13,543 nt of DNA. Origin: Collinsella sp. (GTDB lineage Bacteria > Actinomycetota > Coriobacteriia > Coriobacteriales > Coriobacteriaceae). Position numbers and translations under genes: made by a program. Of the stretch, positions 1 to 7,217 are shown piece by piece. Position 1 is the first letter of the stretch, and every line of letters starts with the position of its first letter. The stretch lies in the NCBI GenBank assembly GCA_022728415.1, contig JAIJJM010000021.1, positions 1-13,543 of the forward strand, given 5' to 3'. A model generated the notes under the pieces. That model had not been told where the DNA came from. It was given only the letters and a program-made list of their open reading frames with translations, and searched no databases.

Positions 1-17
1 CGAGTTCCGCACGCAAA

Positions 18-40
18 GAAGGCCACTTAATGTGGCCTTC
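18..40. terminator. Palindromic hairpin, possible bidirectional terminator
   Basis: There is a perfect 9-bp stem (GAAGGCCAC with GTGGCCTTC) and a 5-nt loop. The tail is CGTCTTGC on the plus strand and TTTGCG on the minus strand, so the U-tract is weak either way. The hairpin lies about 70 nt past the stop of the minus-strand hydrolase gene and may end that transcript, or a plus-strand gene lying left of the window. Bases 1-17 are too few to assign. Confidence 0.5.
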
Positions 41-107
41 GTCTTGCACAGGACTGCCCGAGCAAGCAATCAAATATGTTGCGGGCGGGCACGCGGCCCC
101 GTCGGCT

Positions 108-1313
108 TTACGACAGCGCAATACCGCCGAGCCAGCCCCAGCGCACGCCAGAGCCAGTACCATAAAAGCCAATGAACGAATCGAGCGACTTCGATGTAAT
201 GGCGCCCTCGTTGCTCATAACGATGCCACCGCCGATATAGATGCCCACATGGCCATACAGCAGGCCCGGCGTACCGGTGCCGCTATGCGAGGAGTCAGCC
301 ACAATCATGCCCACCTGCAGCGCCGAGCGGTCGGAGCTATAGCACCAGGCGTTAAACATATCGCACGCGTTACCGCCAAAGTAGCCAACGCCGGCGTTAC
401 GGAAGACATTGGTAACCCACGCCGCGCACCAGTTCTGACCCGGCGAAGGCGTGGAGTAGCACGCGTTGACGACGGCCTGCTGCTTGCCCGAGCCGGCATT
501 CTGCTGCGGAGTTCCGGGCGCATACGATCCACCACCCGAGCTCGAACCACCCGAGTAGGAATTGTTCTTGTTCGCGGCGGCCGCGGCAGCGGCGGCCTTC
601 TTGGCAGCCTCCTCAGCCTGGGCGGCAGCGAGAATCTCGGAATCGCGCTGAGCCATGAGCTCCTTGACGTCTTCGGAAAGACCGCTCAGCACGGTCTGGA
701 CCTCTTGTTGCTTGGCCTGCATGTCCTGCATCTGGGCAGTTTGCTGGTCCTTGAGCTTCTCCAAGTCGGCCTTCTGCGACTCGAGCGCGGTCTTTTGCGC
801 ATCGAGCTCTTCCTGGATGGTCTGGATGTCCTCGATGGCGTCGCGGTCGCTCTTGTTGACCTTCTCAACATAGTGCGCATTGGCGACGAGCTCCTCAAAT
901 GAGCCAGAAGCCAGTAGCAGCGACAGAATGTTGGTGCCGCCCGACTTGTAGCTGGCGGCAACGCGATCGGAAAGATCGTTGCGCTTCTTTTTGAGCTCGG
1001 CCTTCTTTTCATCAATCTGCACCTGCGTGCTGTCAATCTGGCCCTGTACGCCCTCGATATCGTTGAGGGTCTGGGCGTTTTTGTTGGCCAGCGCCGCATA
1101 TTCATTTGCGATGCTGTCGAGCTGCGCCTGGACCTCGTCGAGCTGGGCCTGGGCGGCATTCAGTTTGTCAGTGGTTTCTTGGCTGGCCTCAGCCGCATGG
1201 GCGCGAGCAGGCAGACCAAAAAGAACGGCTGCAGAAGCTGCGCCGAACAGAGCCTTGAGGGCAGTACGACGCGAGAGCTCCTGGGAAAGGATGGAATCGC
1301 TGTTTGGTGACAT
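108..1313 (-). CDS. Secreted coiled-coil protein with C-terminal CHAP/NlpC-P60-like peptidase domain
   Basis: This 401-residue exported protein is probably a peptidoglycan hydrolase acting in the cell wall. Residues 14-40 form a signal peptide with a twin-arginine-like SRRTALK motif, a hydrophobic core and a likely signal peptidase cut after AHA (residue 40). Residues 42 to about 240 are rich in Gln, Glu, Lys, Leu and Ala and look like a long coiled coil, as in PcsB/CwlO-type hydrolases. An Ala run and a Gly/Ser linker follow (about 240-280). The C-terminal domain has Cys296 in NWCAAWV and His355 in YGHVGIYI, with Asn368/Glu369 in SNEG as a possible third polar residue; this fits a CHAP or NlpC/P60 papain-like fold. 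The ATG at 1313 follows GGAG by 5 nt. In PcsB-like proteins the coiled coil restrains the enzyme until activated, which I infer may hold here. The natural substrate bond cannot be told from sequence. Confidence 0.85.
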   Translation of the reverse strand: MSPNSDSILSQELSRRTALKALFGAASAAVLFGLPARAHAAEASQETTDKLNAAQAQLDEVQAQLDSIANEYAALANKNAQTLNDIEGVQGQIDSTQVQIDEKKAELKKKRNDLSDRVAASYKSGGTNILSLLLASGSFEELVANAHYVEKVNKSDRDAIEDIQTIQEELDAQKTALESQKADLEKLKDQQTAQMQDMQAKQQEVQTVLSGLSEDVKELMAQRDSEILAAAQAEEAAKKAAAAAAAANKNNSYSGGSSSGGGSYAPGTPQQNAGSGKQQAVVNACYSTPSPGQNWCAAWVTNVFRNAGVGYFGGNACDMFNAWCYSSDRSALQVGMIVADSSHSGTGTPGLLYGHVGIYIGGGIVMSNEGAITSKSLDSFIGFYGTGSGVRWGWLGGIALS

Positions 1314-1357
1314 ATCTACTCCGTTACATGTTTATTTATATGTCGCTCAACTCATAC

Positions 1358-1385
1358 ATATTAGCGTACATCCGGCGCATCCCAA
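1358..1385 (-). promoter_or_regulatory. Candidate promoter of the hydrolase gene
   Basis: On the minus strand TTGGGA (1380-1385) and TAATAT (1358-1363) are separated by 16 nt, about 45 nt before the start codon. Match to the sigma-70 consensus is only moderate. The 267-nt gap between the hydrolase gene and galE (1314-1580) otherwise shows no recognisable site except the galE -10 box. Confidence 0.3.
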
Positions 1386-1537
1386 CGATTTCCACGAACG
1401 GCAGCAAACCGTATGGTCGGCGGCTCGTATGCAACTGCCAAAGTCGAGGTTATGCCCACGTAAGCATTTCTATGAGTACGTTAACATCAATCCTCTGGTT
1501 TTCCCGCTGTTCACGTTCTTGGCACCCCTACCTGCGC

Positions 1538-1543
1538 TATACT
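1538..1543 (+). promoter_or_regulatory. Candidate -10 box of galE
   Basis: TATACT matches the -10 consensus in five of six bases, 37 nt before the galE ATG. No convincing -35 box is seen at 16-18 nt; TTGGCA at 1519-1524 is too close (13 nt). The galE ribosome site AGGAG is at 1571-1575, five nt before the ATG. Confidence 0.4.
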
Positions 1544-1580
1544 CCCCTCAAGAAGTGTTCCTGATTCGATAGGAGACTAC

Positions 1581-2642
1581 ATGTCCAAAGCACTCGACCC
1601 CAAAGACACCTGCGTCCTCGTTACCGGCGGCGCCGGCTTTATCGGCTCGCACACTGTCGTTCAGCTGCTCGAGGGTGGCTACCAGGTCGTCATCGTCGAT
1701 GACCTCTCCAACTCCAGCGCTGTCGCCGTCGACCGCGTCAAGACCATCGTGGGCGACGAGGCCGCCAAGAACCTCACCTTCTACGAGGCCAACGTGCTCG
1801 ACCGCGATGCGATGGACAAGATCTTCGATACCCACCAGATCGACCGTGTCATCCACTTCGCCGGCTTTAAGGCCGTTGGCGAGTCGGTGAGCAAGCCCGT
1901 CGAGTACTACCACAACAATATCGAGAACACCCTGGTGCTCATTGACGTCATGCGCAACCATGGCTGCAAGTCCATCATCTTCTCGAGCTCCTCGACCGTC
2001 TACGGCGATCCGGACAATCCGCCCGTCACCGAGGAAGACCCCAAGAAGCCCGCGACCAACCCCTACGGTTGGACCAAGTGGATGATTGAGCAGATCCTCA
2101 TGGACGTCCACACCGCCGACCCCGAGTGGGACGTCGTGCTGCTCCGTTATTTCAATCCCATCGGCGCCCATCCGTCGGGTCTGATCGGCGAGGATCCCAA
2201 GGGTATCCCCAACAACCTGGTGCCTTACGTCGCCCAGGTCGCCGTCGGTAAGCTCGAGGCCGTTCAGGTCTTTGGCAACGATTACCCCACTCCCGACGGC
2301 ACCGGTGTTCGCGACTACATCCACGTGTGCGACCTGGCATCTGGTCACGTGGCCGCCCTCAACTGGATGAACGGCAAGACCGGCGTCGAGATCTTTAACC
2401 TGGGCACCGGCACCGGCACCTCGGTACTCGAGGTCGTCGCCGCCTTCTCCAAGGCCTGCGGCAAGGAGCTGCCCTACGTGATCCGCGAGCGCCGTGCCGG
2501 CGACATCGCCGCCAACTGGTGCGATGCCTCCAAGGCCGAGCGCATGATGGGTTGGAAGGCCCAGTACGACATCGCGGATATGTGCCGCGACAGCTGGAAT
2601 TGGCAGAGCCACAACCCCAACGGCTTCGCCGACGCCGAGTAG
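1581..2642 (+). CDS. galE: UDP-glucose 4-epimerase GalE
   Basis: This 353-residue enzyme interconverts UDP-glucose and UDP-galactose with tightly bound NAD in the cytoplasm (Leloir pathway and supply of galactosyl donors). The NAD-binding motif TGGAGFIGSH is at residues 15-24. The SDR catalytic set is clear: SSSSTVYG with Ser137, and YGWTK with Tyr162 and Lys166, which line up with E. coli Ser124, Tyr149 and Lys153. RYFNPIGAHPSG (189-200) and the C-terminal WNWQSHNPNGF are also family hallmarks. Length is close to the usual 330-350. The position equivalent to E. coli gate residue Tyr299 is Asn312 (AANWCDASKA). The ATG has AGGAG five nt upstream. The gene has its own terminator and lacks the TTGTTTRAACAA operator found at its neighbours, so it is probably regulated separately from the maltodextrin genes. 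Confidence 0.96.
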   Translation: MSKALDPKDTCVLVTGGAGFIGSHTVVQLLEGGYQVVIVDDLSNSSAVAVDRVKTIVGDEAAKNLTFYEANVLDRDAMDKIFDTHQIDRVIHFAGFKAVGESVSKPVEYYHNNIENTLVLIDVMRNHGCKSIIFSSSSTVYGDPDNPPVTEEDPKKPATNPYGWTKWMIEQILMDVHTADPEWDVVLLRYFNPIGAHPSGLIGEDPKGIPNNLVPYVAQVAVGKLEAVQVFGNDYPTPDGTGVRDYIHVCDLASGHVAALNWMNGKTGVEIFNLGTGTGTSVLEVVAAFSKACGKELPYVIRERRAGDIAANWCDASKAERMMGWKAQYDIADMCRDSWNWQSHNPNGFADAE

Positions 2643-2664
2643 CAAAAACCTGCATGCTGTTCTT

Positions 2665-2698
2665 GCCCCGATCTCACGATGTGAGACCGGGGCTTTTT
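2665..2698 (+). terminator. Rho-independent terminator of galE
   Basis: A 13-bp stem (GCCCCGATCTCAC with GTGAGACCGGGGC, one mismatch) has a 3-nt loop and is followed directly by TTTTT. It begins 22 nt after the galE stop codon. Confidence 0.92.
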
Positions 2699-2747
2699 CA
2701 TGGCGCGTAACCATTCACCGAAATCCGAGCAACTTTCCTATCTTGCC

Positions 2748-2777
2748 TGTACATGTTTAAACAACATGTTCTACAAT
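2748..2777 (+). promoter_or_regulatory. Probable malQ promoter
   Basis: TGTACA (2748-2753) and TACAAT (2772-2777) are spaced 18 nt. The operator palindrome at 2753-2764 fills the spacer, which is the usual place for a repressor that blocks polymerase. The implied start of transcription near 2784 gives a leader of about 80 nt. Confidence 0.55.
2753..2764. promoter_or_regulatory. Operator site A (malQ), TTGTTTRAACAA family
   Basis: ATGTTTAAACAA matches the shared 12-bp palindrome at 11 of 12 positions; its inner ten bases (TGTTTAAACA) are a perfect palindrome. It lies in the malQ promoter spacer and is flanked by a direct repeat ACATGTT (2751-2757, 2764-2770). The likely ligand protein is the GntR regulator at 11877-12596. 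Confidence 0.6.
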
Positions 2778-2862
2778 AGGCGTATTGAATCAGAGCACCG
2801 GGGGCGGACTGTTCACCCATCTGCAGGCCGGTCCCACAGCAAGAAGGTTGGTGAGCGCATCC

Positions 2863-4368
2863 ATGGAGCGTGCAAGCGGTGTTCTCATGCCCATCTCGTC
2901 CCTGCCCGGACCGTACGGCATCGGCGGCTTTGGCTGGAACGCCTACGACTTTGTCGATTTTCTCGCCTCGTGCAAACAACATTATTGGCAGATTCTGCCC
3001 CTTACGACGACGAGCTATGGCGACTCGCCCTATCAGTCGTTCTCGGCCCGTGCGGGCAACCCCAATTTCATCGACTTTGTCGAGCTTATCGAGGCAGGTT
3101 ACCTGGAGCAGCGCGATATCGACGGCGTGAACCTGGGCTCCGACCCCAACAACGTTGACTATGGCGCCATCTTTGTTGGCCGTCGTCAGATTCTCGACCG
3201 TGCCGCCGAGCGCTTTGCCGCCGACAAGCCGGCCGATTTCGACGACTTTGTCCAGGCAAACGAAGACTGGCTCATCCCCTACTGCGAGTTCATGACCGTC
3301 AAGGAGGAGTGCGGTCTCAAGGCATTTTGGGAGTGGCCTGCAGAGCTCCGTACCCGCGGTGAGGCTTCTGCCAAGGTCTGCGCCGCCCATCCCGCACGCA
3401 TGCTCTACCACCAGATGACGCAGTACTTCTTCAATCGTCAGTGGAGCTGCCTCAAGGCCTATGCCAACGAGCGCGACATTCTTATCATCGGCGACCTGCC
3501 CATCTACGTCTCGCACGACTCGGTCGAGATGTGGGCCACGCCCGAGCTCTTTAAGATAGACGCCGCCGGCAATCCCATCAGCGTCGCGGGAACGCCGCCC
3601 GACCAGTTCTCGGCCACCGGCCAGTACTGGGGCAATCCCATCTACGACTGGGACGCCATGGAGGCCGACGGTTTCTCCTGGTGGGAAGGCCGCATCCGCG
3701 CCGCCCTCGACATGTACGATGTCATCCGCCTGGATCACTTCCGCGGCTTCGAGGCCTACTGGGAGGTGCCGTTCTCCTCACCCGATTCGTCCTACGGTTC
3801 GTGGACGCAGGGCCCCGGCCTCAAGCTCTTCAAGACGCTCGAGGAAAAGCTCGGCACGCTGCCTATTATCGCCGAGGACCTGGGCTTTCTTACCCCCGGC
3901 GTCATTGATATGCGCGACACCTCGGACTTCCCCGGCATGAAGATCTTGCAGTTTGCCTTTGAGGGCACCAACTCGTACTACCTGCCGCACAACTACATTG
4001 CCAATACCGTCGCCTATGTGGGCACGCACGACAACGAGACGGCGCGCGGTTGGTTCGAGGGTACGGCCACTCCGCGTCAGCGCGAGCAAGCTGCCCTGTA
4101 CACCCACCAGCAGGCAGGCGAGTCCATAGCCGACGCGCTCAACAGAACCATCGCCGCCAGCGTGAGCGATACCTGCATCTTCACCATGCAGGACCTGCTC
4201 AATCTGGGCAATGAGGCACGCATCAACACCCCTGCCACCCTGGGCGGCAACTGGACCTGGCGCATGCTTGATGGCGCCATCACCCGCGAGCTCGAGCACA
4301 AGCTTACCGACTGGACCGAAACCTACTTCCGCATCCCGTCGGAAGCCGAAATCGAGCTTCCCCAATAG
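2863..4368 (+). CDS. malQ: 4-alpha-glucanotransferase (amylomaltase, GH77)
   Basis: This cytoplasmic enzyme moves alpha-1,4-glucan segments between maltodextrins, releasing glucose and making longer chains that GlgP can attack. The start was set at the ATG at 2863 (501 residues) because the family begins with MERASGVLMPISSLPGPYGIG; GGTGAG lies 7 nt upstream. A longer reading from a TTG at 2785 would start at the inferred transcription start and adds 26 unconserved residues. Counting from 2863, the GH77 catalytic residues are present: nucleophile Asp291 in IRLDHFRG, acid/base Glu338 in IIAEDLGFLTP, and Asp390 in GTHDNETARGW, close to Thermus amylomaltase Asp293/Glu340/Asp395. Length of 501 is normal for the compact bacterial amylomaltase type. 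An operator in its promoter ties it to the ABC/PTS regulon further along. glgP follows 128 nt later in the same direction. Confidence 0.95.
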   Translation: MERASGVLMPISSLPGPYGIGGFGWNAYDFVDFLASCKQHYWQILPLTTTSYGDSPYQSFSARAGNPNFIDFVELIEAGYLEQRDIDGVNLGSDPNNVDYGAIFVGRRQILDRAAERFAADKPADFDDFVQANEDWLIPYCEFMTVKEECGLKAFWEWPAELRTRGEASAKVCAAHPARMLYHQMTQYFFNRQWSCLKAYANERDILIIGDLPIYVSHDSVEMWATPELFKIDAAGNPISVAGTPPDQFSATGQYWGNPIYDWDAMEADGFSWWEGRIRAALDMYDVIRLDHFRGFEAYWEVPFSSPDSSYGSWTQGPGLKLFKTLEEKLGTLPIIAEDLGFLTPGVIDMRDTSDFPGMKILQFAFEGTNSYYLPHNYIANTVAYVGTHDNETARGWFEGTATPRQREQAALYTHQQAGESIADALNRTIAASVSDTCIFTMQDLLNLGNEARINTPATLGGNWTWRMLDGAITRELEHKLTDWTETYFRIPSEAEIELPQ

Positions 4369-4399
4369 AAGCCACCGCGCCCGACCCCACCCCACCGTG

Positions 4400-4416
4400 C
4401 GGACGCGTCCGTTTTT
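4400..4416 (+). terminator. Short palindrome plus T5 before the main malQ terminator
   Basis: CGGACGCGTCCG (4400-4411) is a perfect palindrome followed by TTTTT. The stem would need a larger loop than the two central bases allow, so on its own it is weak. It may assist the stronger hairpin that starts at once after it. Confidence 0.3.
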
Positions 4417-4457
4417 CCCGCGCGAGGCCGCCCCAACCCCTCGCGCGGGCTTCTTTT
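4417..4457 (+). terminator. Rho-independent terminator between malQ and glgP
   Basis: A perfect 11-bp GC-rich stem (CCCGCGCGAGG with CCTCGCGCGGG) and an 11-nt loop are followed by CTTCTTTT. It sits 48 nt after the malQ stop codon and only about 40 nt before the glgP start, so it may act as a partial terminator that sets the malQ:glgP ratio. Confidence 0.8.
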
Positions 4458-4496
4458 GAATTTCTGACATGTCGTCAACTCACCACAGGAGGAAAC

Positions 4497-6764
4497 ATGC
4501 CCCGTATCAATCTCACAGAACTCGCCGAGCAGTCCTTTGGAACCTCGCTCGAGCAGCTCGATGACCGTCGCATTTACAAACTGCTCGTTAAGCTCGTGCA
4601 GGAGCGCTCAGCCGCCTGCCCGCTCAACAATGGCAAGAAAAAGCTCTATTACATCTCTGCTGAGTTCTTGATTGGCAAACTGTTGATCAACAACATGATC
4701 GACCTCGGTATCTATAACGAGGTTAAGTACCAGCTCACCGCCGCGGGCCACGACCTCAATAAGATTGAGGAGTTTGAGGTCGAGCCGTCGCTCGGCAACG
4801 GCGGCCTGGGCCGTCTGGCCGCGTGCTTCTTGGATTCCATCGCCACGCTGGGCCTGACCGGCGACGGTGTGGGCCTCAACTACCACTACGGCCTGTTCCG
4901 TCAGCGCTTTGTCGACAACCAGCAGAAGGCCGTCCCCGACGAGTGGCTCGGCGAGCAGGACATCCTGATCGATGACGACCGCTCCTACACTGTTGAGTTC
5001 GGCGACTTTGCCGTTACCTCCAAGCTCGTCAACATCGATGTGCCCGGTTACGGCCAGCCCACCAAGAACCGCCTGCGCCTGTTCGACCTGGCAAGCGTCG
5101 ACGACGGCCTGGTACCCGGCAGCTCCATCGACTTCGACAAGACCGAGATCGCCAAGAACCTCACCTTGTTCCTCTACCCCGATGATTCCGATGAGCAGGG
5201 CCGCCTGCTTCGCATCTACCAGGAGTACTTCATGGTGAGCAACGCCGCCCAGCTCCTGATCGACGAGGCCATCGAGCGCGGCAGCAACCTGCACGATCTG
5301 GCCGACTACGCCGTGGTCCAAATTAACGACACGCACCCCACCATGGTCATCCCCGAGCTCATTCGCCTGCTCACCACCAAGCACGACATCGAGTTTGACG
5401 AGGCCGTTACCATTGTGCGCTCCATGGTCGCCTACACCAACCACACGATTCTTGCCGAGGCCCTCGAGAAGTGGCCGCTCGCCAGCCTGCAGAGGGTCTC
5501 GCCCGCCATCGCCGACATCATCGTCAAGCTCGACGAGGTTGCCAAGGCCGAGCACGACGACCCGCGCGTCGCCATCATCGACGAATACGACACCGTCCAC
5601 ATGGCCCACATGGACATCCACTTTGGCTTCTCCATCAACGGCGTCGCCGCACTCCACACCAAGATCCTGGAGGAAACCGAGCTTCATCCGTTCTACGAGA
5701 TCTACCCCGAGAAGTTCTCAAATAAGACTAACGGTATCACCTTCCGCCGCTGGATCCAGGGAGCCAACCCCGCGCTCGCCAGCCTGCTCGACGATGTGAT
5801 CGGCACCGATTGGCGCAGCACCGGCGATCTGAGCAAGCTCTCCGAATTCGCTAACGACAAGGACGTTCTTGAGCGCCTGGCCGCCACCAAGGCCGAGGCC
5901 AAGACCATCATGCGCGAGTTCATGGCGCTCGAGCAGGGTGTGACTATTCCCTCCAACGCCATCATCGACGTTCAGGTCAAGCGTATCCACGAGTACAAAC
6001 GCCAGCAAATGCTCGCGCTCTACATCATCTGGAAGTATCTCGACATCAAGAACGGCAATAAGCCTAAGCACCCCGTCACCATCATCTTTGGCGGCAAGGC
6101 GGCCCCTGCCTACACCATCGCCCAAGACATCATTCACCTGATCCTGACGCTGTCCCAGTGGATAGCCAACGACCCCAACGTGGCCCCCTACCTGCAGGTT
6201 GTCATGATCGAGAACTACAACGTCACCGCTGCCGAGCGCGTGATCCCCGCTGCTGACATCTCCGAGCAAATCAGCCTGGCCTCCAAGGAGGCGAGCGGCA
6301 CCTCCAACATGAAGTTCATGCTCAACGGCGCTTTGACCCTGTGCACGCTCGACGGTGCCAACGTGGAGATTGCCGAGCTCGTGGGCGACGAGAACATCTA
6401 TACCTTTGGCGCCTCATCCAAACAGGTCGAGCAACTCTACGCCGACGGCACCTATGACGCCGGCGCGCTCTACCGCAAGCCCGTCATTAAACTGCTGGTG
6501 GACTTCATCACCAACCCCGCCTTTATGGCGACCGGCAACGCCGAGCGCCTGCAGCGCCTGCACGACGACATCAAGGGCAAAGACTGGTTTATGGCCCTGC
6601 TCGACATCGAGGAGTACATCCAGACCAAGGAGCGCGTGCTGGCCGACTACGAGGACCAGGATGCCTGGATGCGCAAGGCACTCATCAATATCGCCAACGC
6701 CGGCACCTTCTCGTCCGACCGTACGATCTCCCAGTACAACGACGAGATTTGGCACCTGAGCTAA
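4497..6764 (+). CDS. glgP: Glycogen/maltodextrin phosphorylase (GT35)
   Basis: This 755-residue enzyme cleaves alpha-1,4-glucans with phosphate to give glucose-1-phosphate. The N-terminal region has KKLYYISAEFLIG and the glycine-rich EPSLGNGGLGRLAACFLDS stretch; RIHEYKRQQMLALY is the conserved phosphate-site motif. The PLP site is EASGTSNMKFMLNGALTLCTLDGANVE, with the Schiff-base lysine at residue 606. The length is at the short end for the family (E. coli GlgP 815, MalP 797), but all the core motifs are present and no frameshift is seen. AGGAGG (4487-4492) precedes the ATG by 4 nt. With MalQ upstream it forms the standard bacterial maltodextrin/glycogen breakdown pair. No operator or clear promoter lies in the 40 nt between the malQ terminator and the ribosome site, so at least part of its expression probably comes from read-through. 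GlgP and MalP cannot be told apart by sequence alone. Confidence 0.95.
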   Translation: MPRINLTELAEQSFGTSLEQLDDRRIYKLLVKLVQERSAACPLNNGKKKLYYISAEFLIGKLLINNMIDLGIYNEVKYQLTAAGHDLNKIEEFEVEPSLGNGGLGRLAACFLDSIATLGLTGDGVGLNYHYGLFRQRFVDNQQKAVPDEWLGEQDILIDDDRSYTVEFGDFAVTSKLVNIDVPGYGQPTKNRLRLFDLASVDDGLVPGSSIDFDKTEIAKNLTLFLYPDDSDEQGRLLRIYQEYFMVSNAAQLLIDEAIERGSNLHDLADYAVVQINDTHPTMVIPELIRLLTTKHDIEFDEAVTIVRSMVAYTNHTILAEALEKWPLASLQRVSPAIADIIVKLDEVAKAEHDDPRVAIIDEYDTVHMAHMDIHFGFSINGVAALHTKILEETELHPFYEIYPEKFSNKTNGITFRRWIQGANPALASLLDDVIGTDWRSTGDLSKLSEFANDKDVLERLAATKAEAKTIMREFMALEQGVTIPSNAIIDVQVKRIHEYKRQQMLALYIIWKYLDIKNGNKPKHPVTIIFGGKAAPAYTIAQDIIHLILTLSQWIANDPNVAPYLQVVMIENYNVTAAERVIPAADISEQISLASKEASGTSNMKFMLNGALTLCTLDGANVEIAELVGDENIYTFGASSKQVEQLYADGTYDAGALYRKPVIKLLVDFITNPAFMATGNAERLQRLHDDIKGKDWFMALLDIEEYIQTKERVLADYEDQDAWMRKALINIANAGTFSSDRTISQYNDEIWHLS

Positions 6765-6791
6765 TTCGTTTCCTTTACCCATCCTCTTGAG

Positions 6792-6824
6792 AAACGGAGT
6801 CGTGGCAACACGGCTCCGTTTTTT
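6792..6824 (+). terminator. Rho-independent terminator of glgP
   Basis: AAACGGAG pairs with CTCCGTTT, the stem continues through a G.U pair and CGTG/CACG around a GCAA tetraloop, and TTTTT follows. It starts 28 nt after the glgP stop. Confidence 0.93.
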
Positions 6825-6862
6825 GTGCCCGCGTGTTGCCCGTGGCCCGCCTCGACCAAATC

Positions 6863-7079
6863 GTCTCAATCTGTAACATCTAGCCGGCAAAATTGGGTCT
6901 ACCTGTTACAGAATGAGACAGACGGGCAAGGCAGCTAAAACAATCTCAATCTGTAACAGGTAGCTGCCAAAAACAGTCCTTCGTGTTACAGATCGAGATG
7001 AAAGGACAGGCAGCTCGACGCCGTCTCGATCTGTAACATCTAGGCCCAATTTGGCCCTCTACCTGTTACAGATCAAGAC
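6863..7079. repeat. Array of three 57-bp imperfect palindromes, 80-bp period
   Basis: Units lie at 6863-6919, 6943-6999 and 7023-7079: each is exactly 57 bp, and starts are exactly 80 bp apart with 23-bp linkers. Each unit has 16-nt arms (type GTCTCAATCTGTAACA and its complement, at most a few mismatches) around a 25-nt centre. Units 1 and 3 share left ACATCTAG and right CTACCTGT borders; unit 2 starts with ACAGGTAG, the complement of the right border, so it seems inverted. Both linkers hold GGCAGCT. The array fills the gap between two converging transcripts, after the glgP terminator and before that of the ABC operon. Alternating palindromes between converging genes recall REP/BIME elements. 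No ORF is associated, and whether it is transcribed is unknown. I do not recognise this family. Confidence 0.85.
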
Positions 7080-7101
7080 AAACTGGCAGATGGACAACCC
7101 C

Positions 7102-7149
7102 GACACAAAGAAAGGCCCCCTCTCGCCTCGTGGATGGGAAGGGAGCCTT
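7102..7149 (-). terminator. Rho-independent terminator of the ABC operon
   Basis: On the minus strand AAGGCTCCCT pairs with AGGGGGCCTT (one G.U pair) around an 18-nt loop, followed by TTTCTTTGTG. It lies about 70 nt after the stop of the ATPase gene. The remaining bases to 7217 show no other clear feature. Confidence 0.7.
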
Positions 7150-7217
7150 ATATGTGACCGCGGCAAAAGGATGGCAATACCGCAGTCGCCCAAAGGGAGG
7201 GCCTGGATGCACCGGGC

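Noticed and set aside
1..17. Possible 3' end of a tRNA (CGAGTTCC resembles a T-arm)
   Set aside because: The base expected to be C61 is T and no acceptor end or CCA follows; too little sequence is in the window.
1548..2714. Long minus-strand open frame opposite galE (388 codons)
   Set aside because: It is a shadow of galE caused by GC-rich third positions; it has no family motifs or ribosome site, and covers the galE terminator. Similar frames opposite malQ, glgP, the ATPase and the permeases were dropped for the same reason.
2785..2862. TTG start for malQ giving 527 residues
   Set aside because: It coincides with the inferred transcription start, lacks a ribosome site, and adds residues not seen in the family.
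6863..7079. CRISPR array
   Set aside because: The repeats are inverted pairs in alternating orientation, with conserved linkers and only three units; CRISPR repeats are direct and their spacers are unique.
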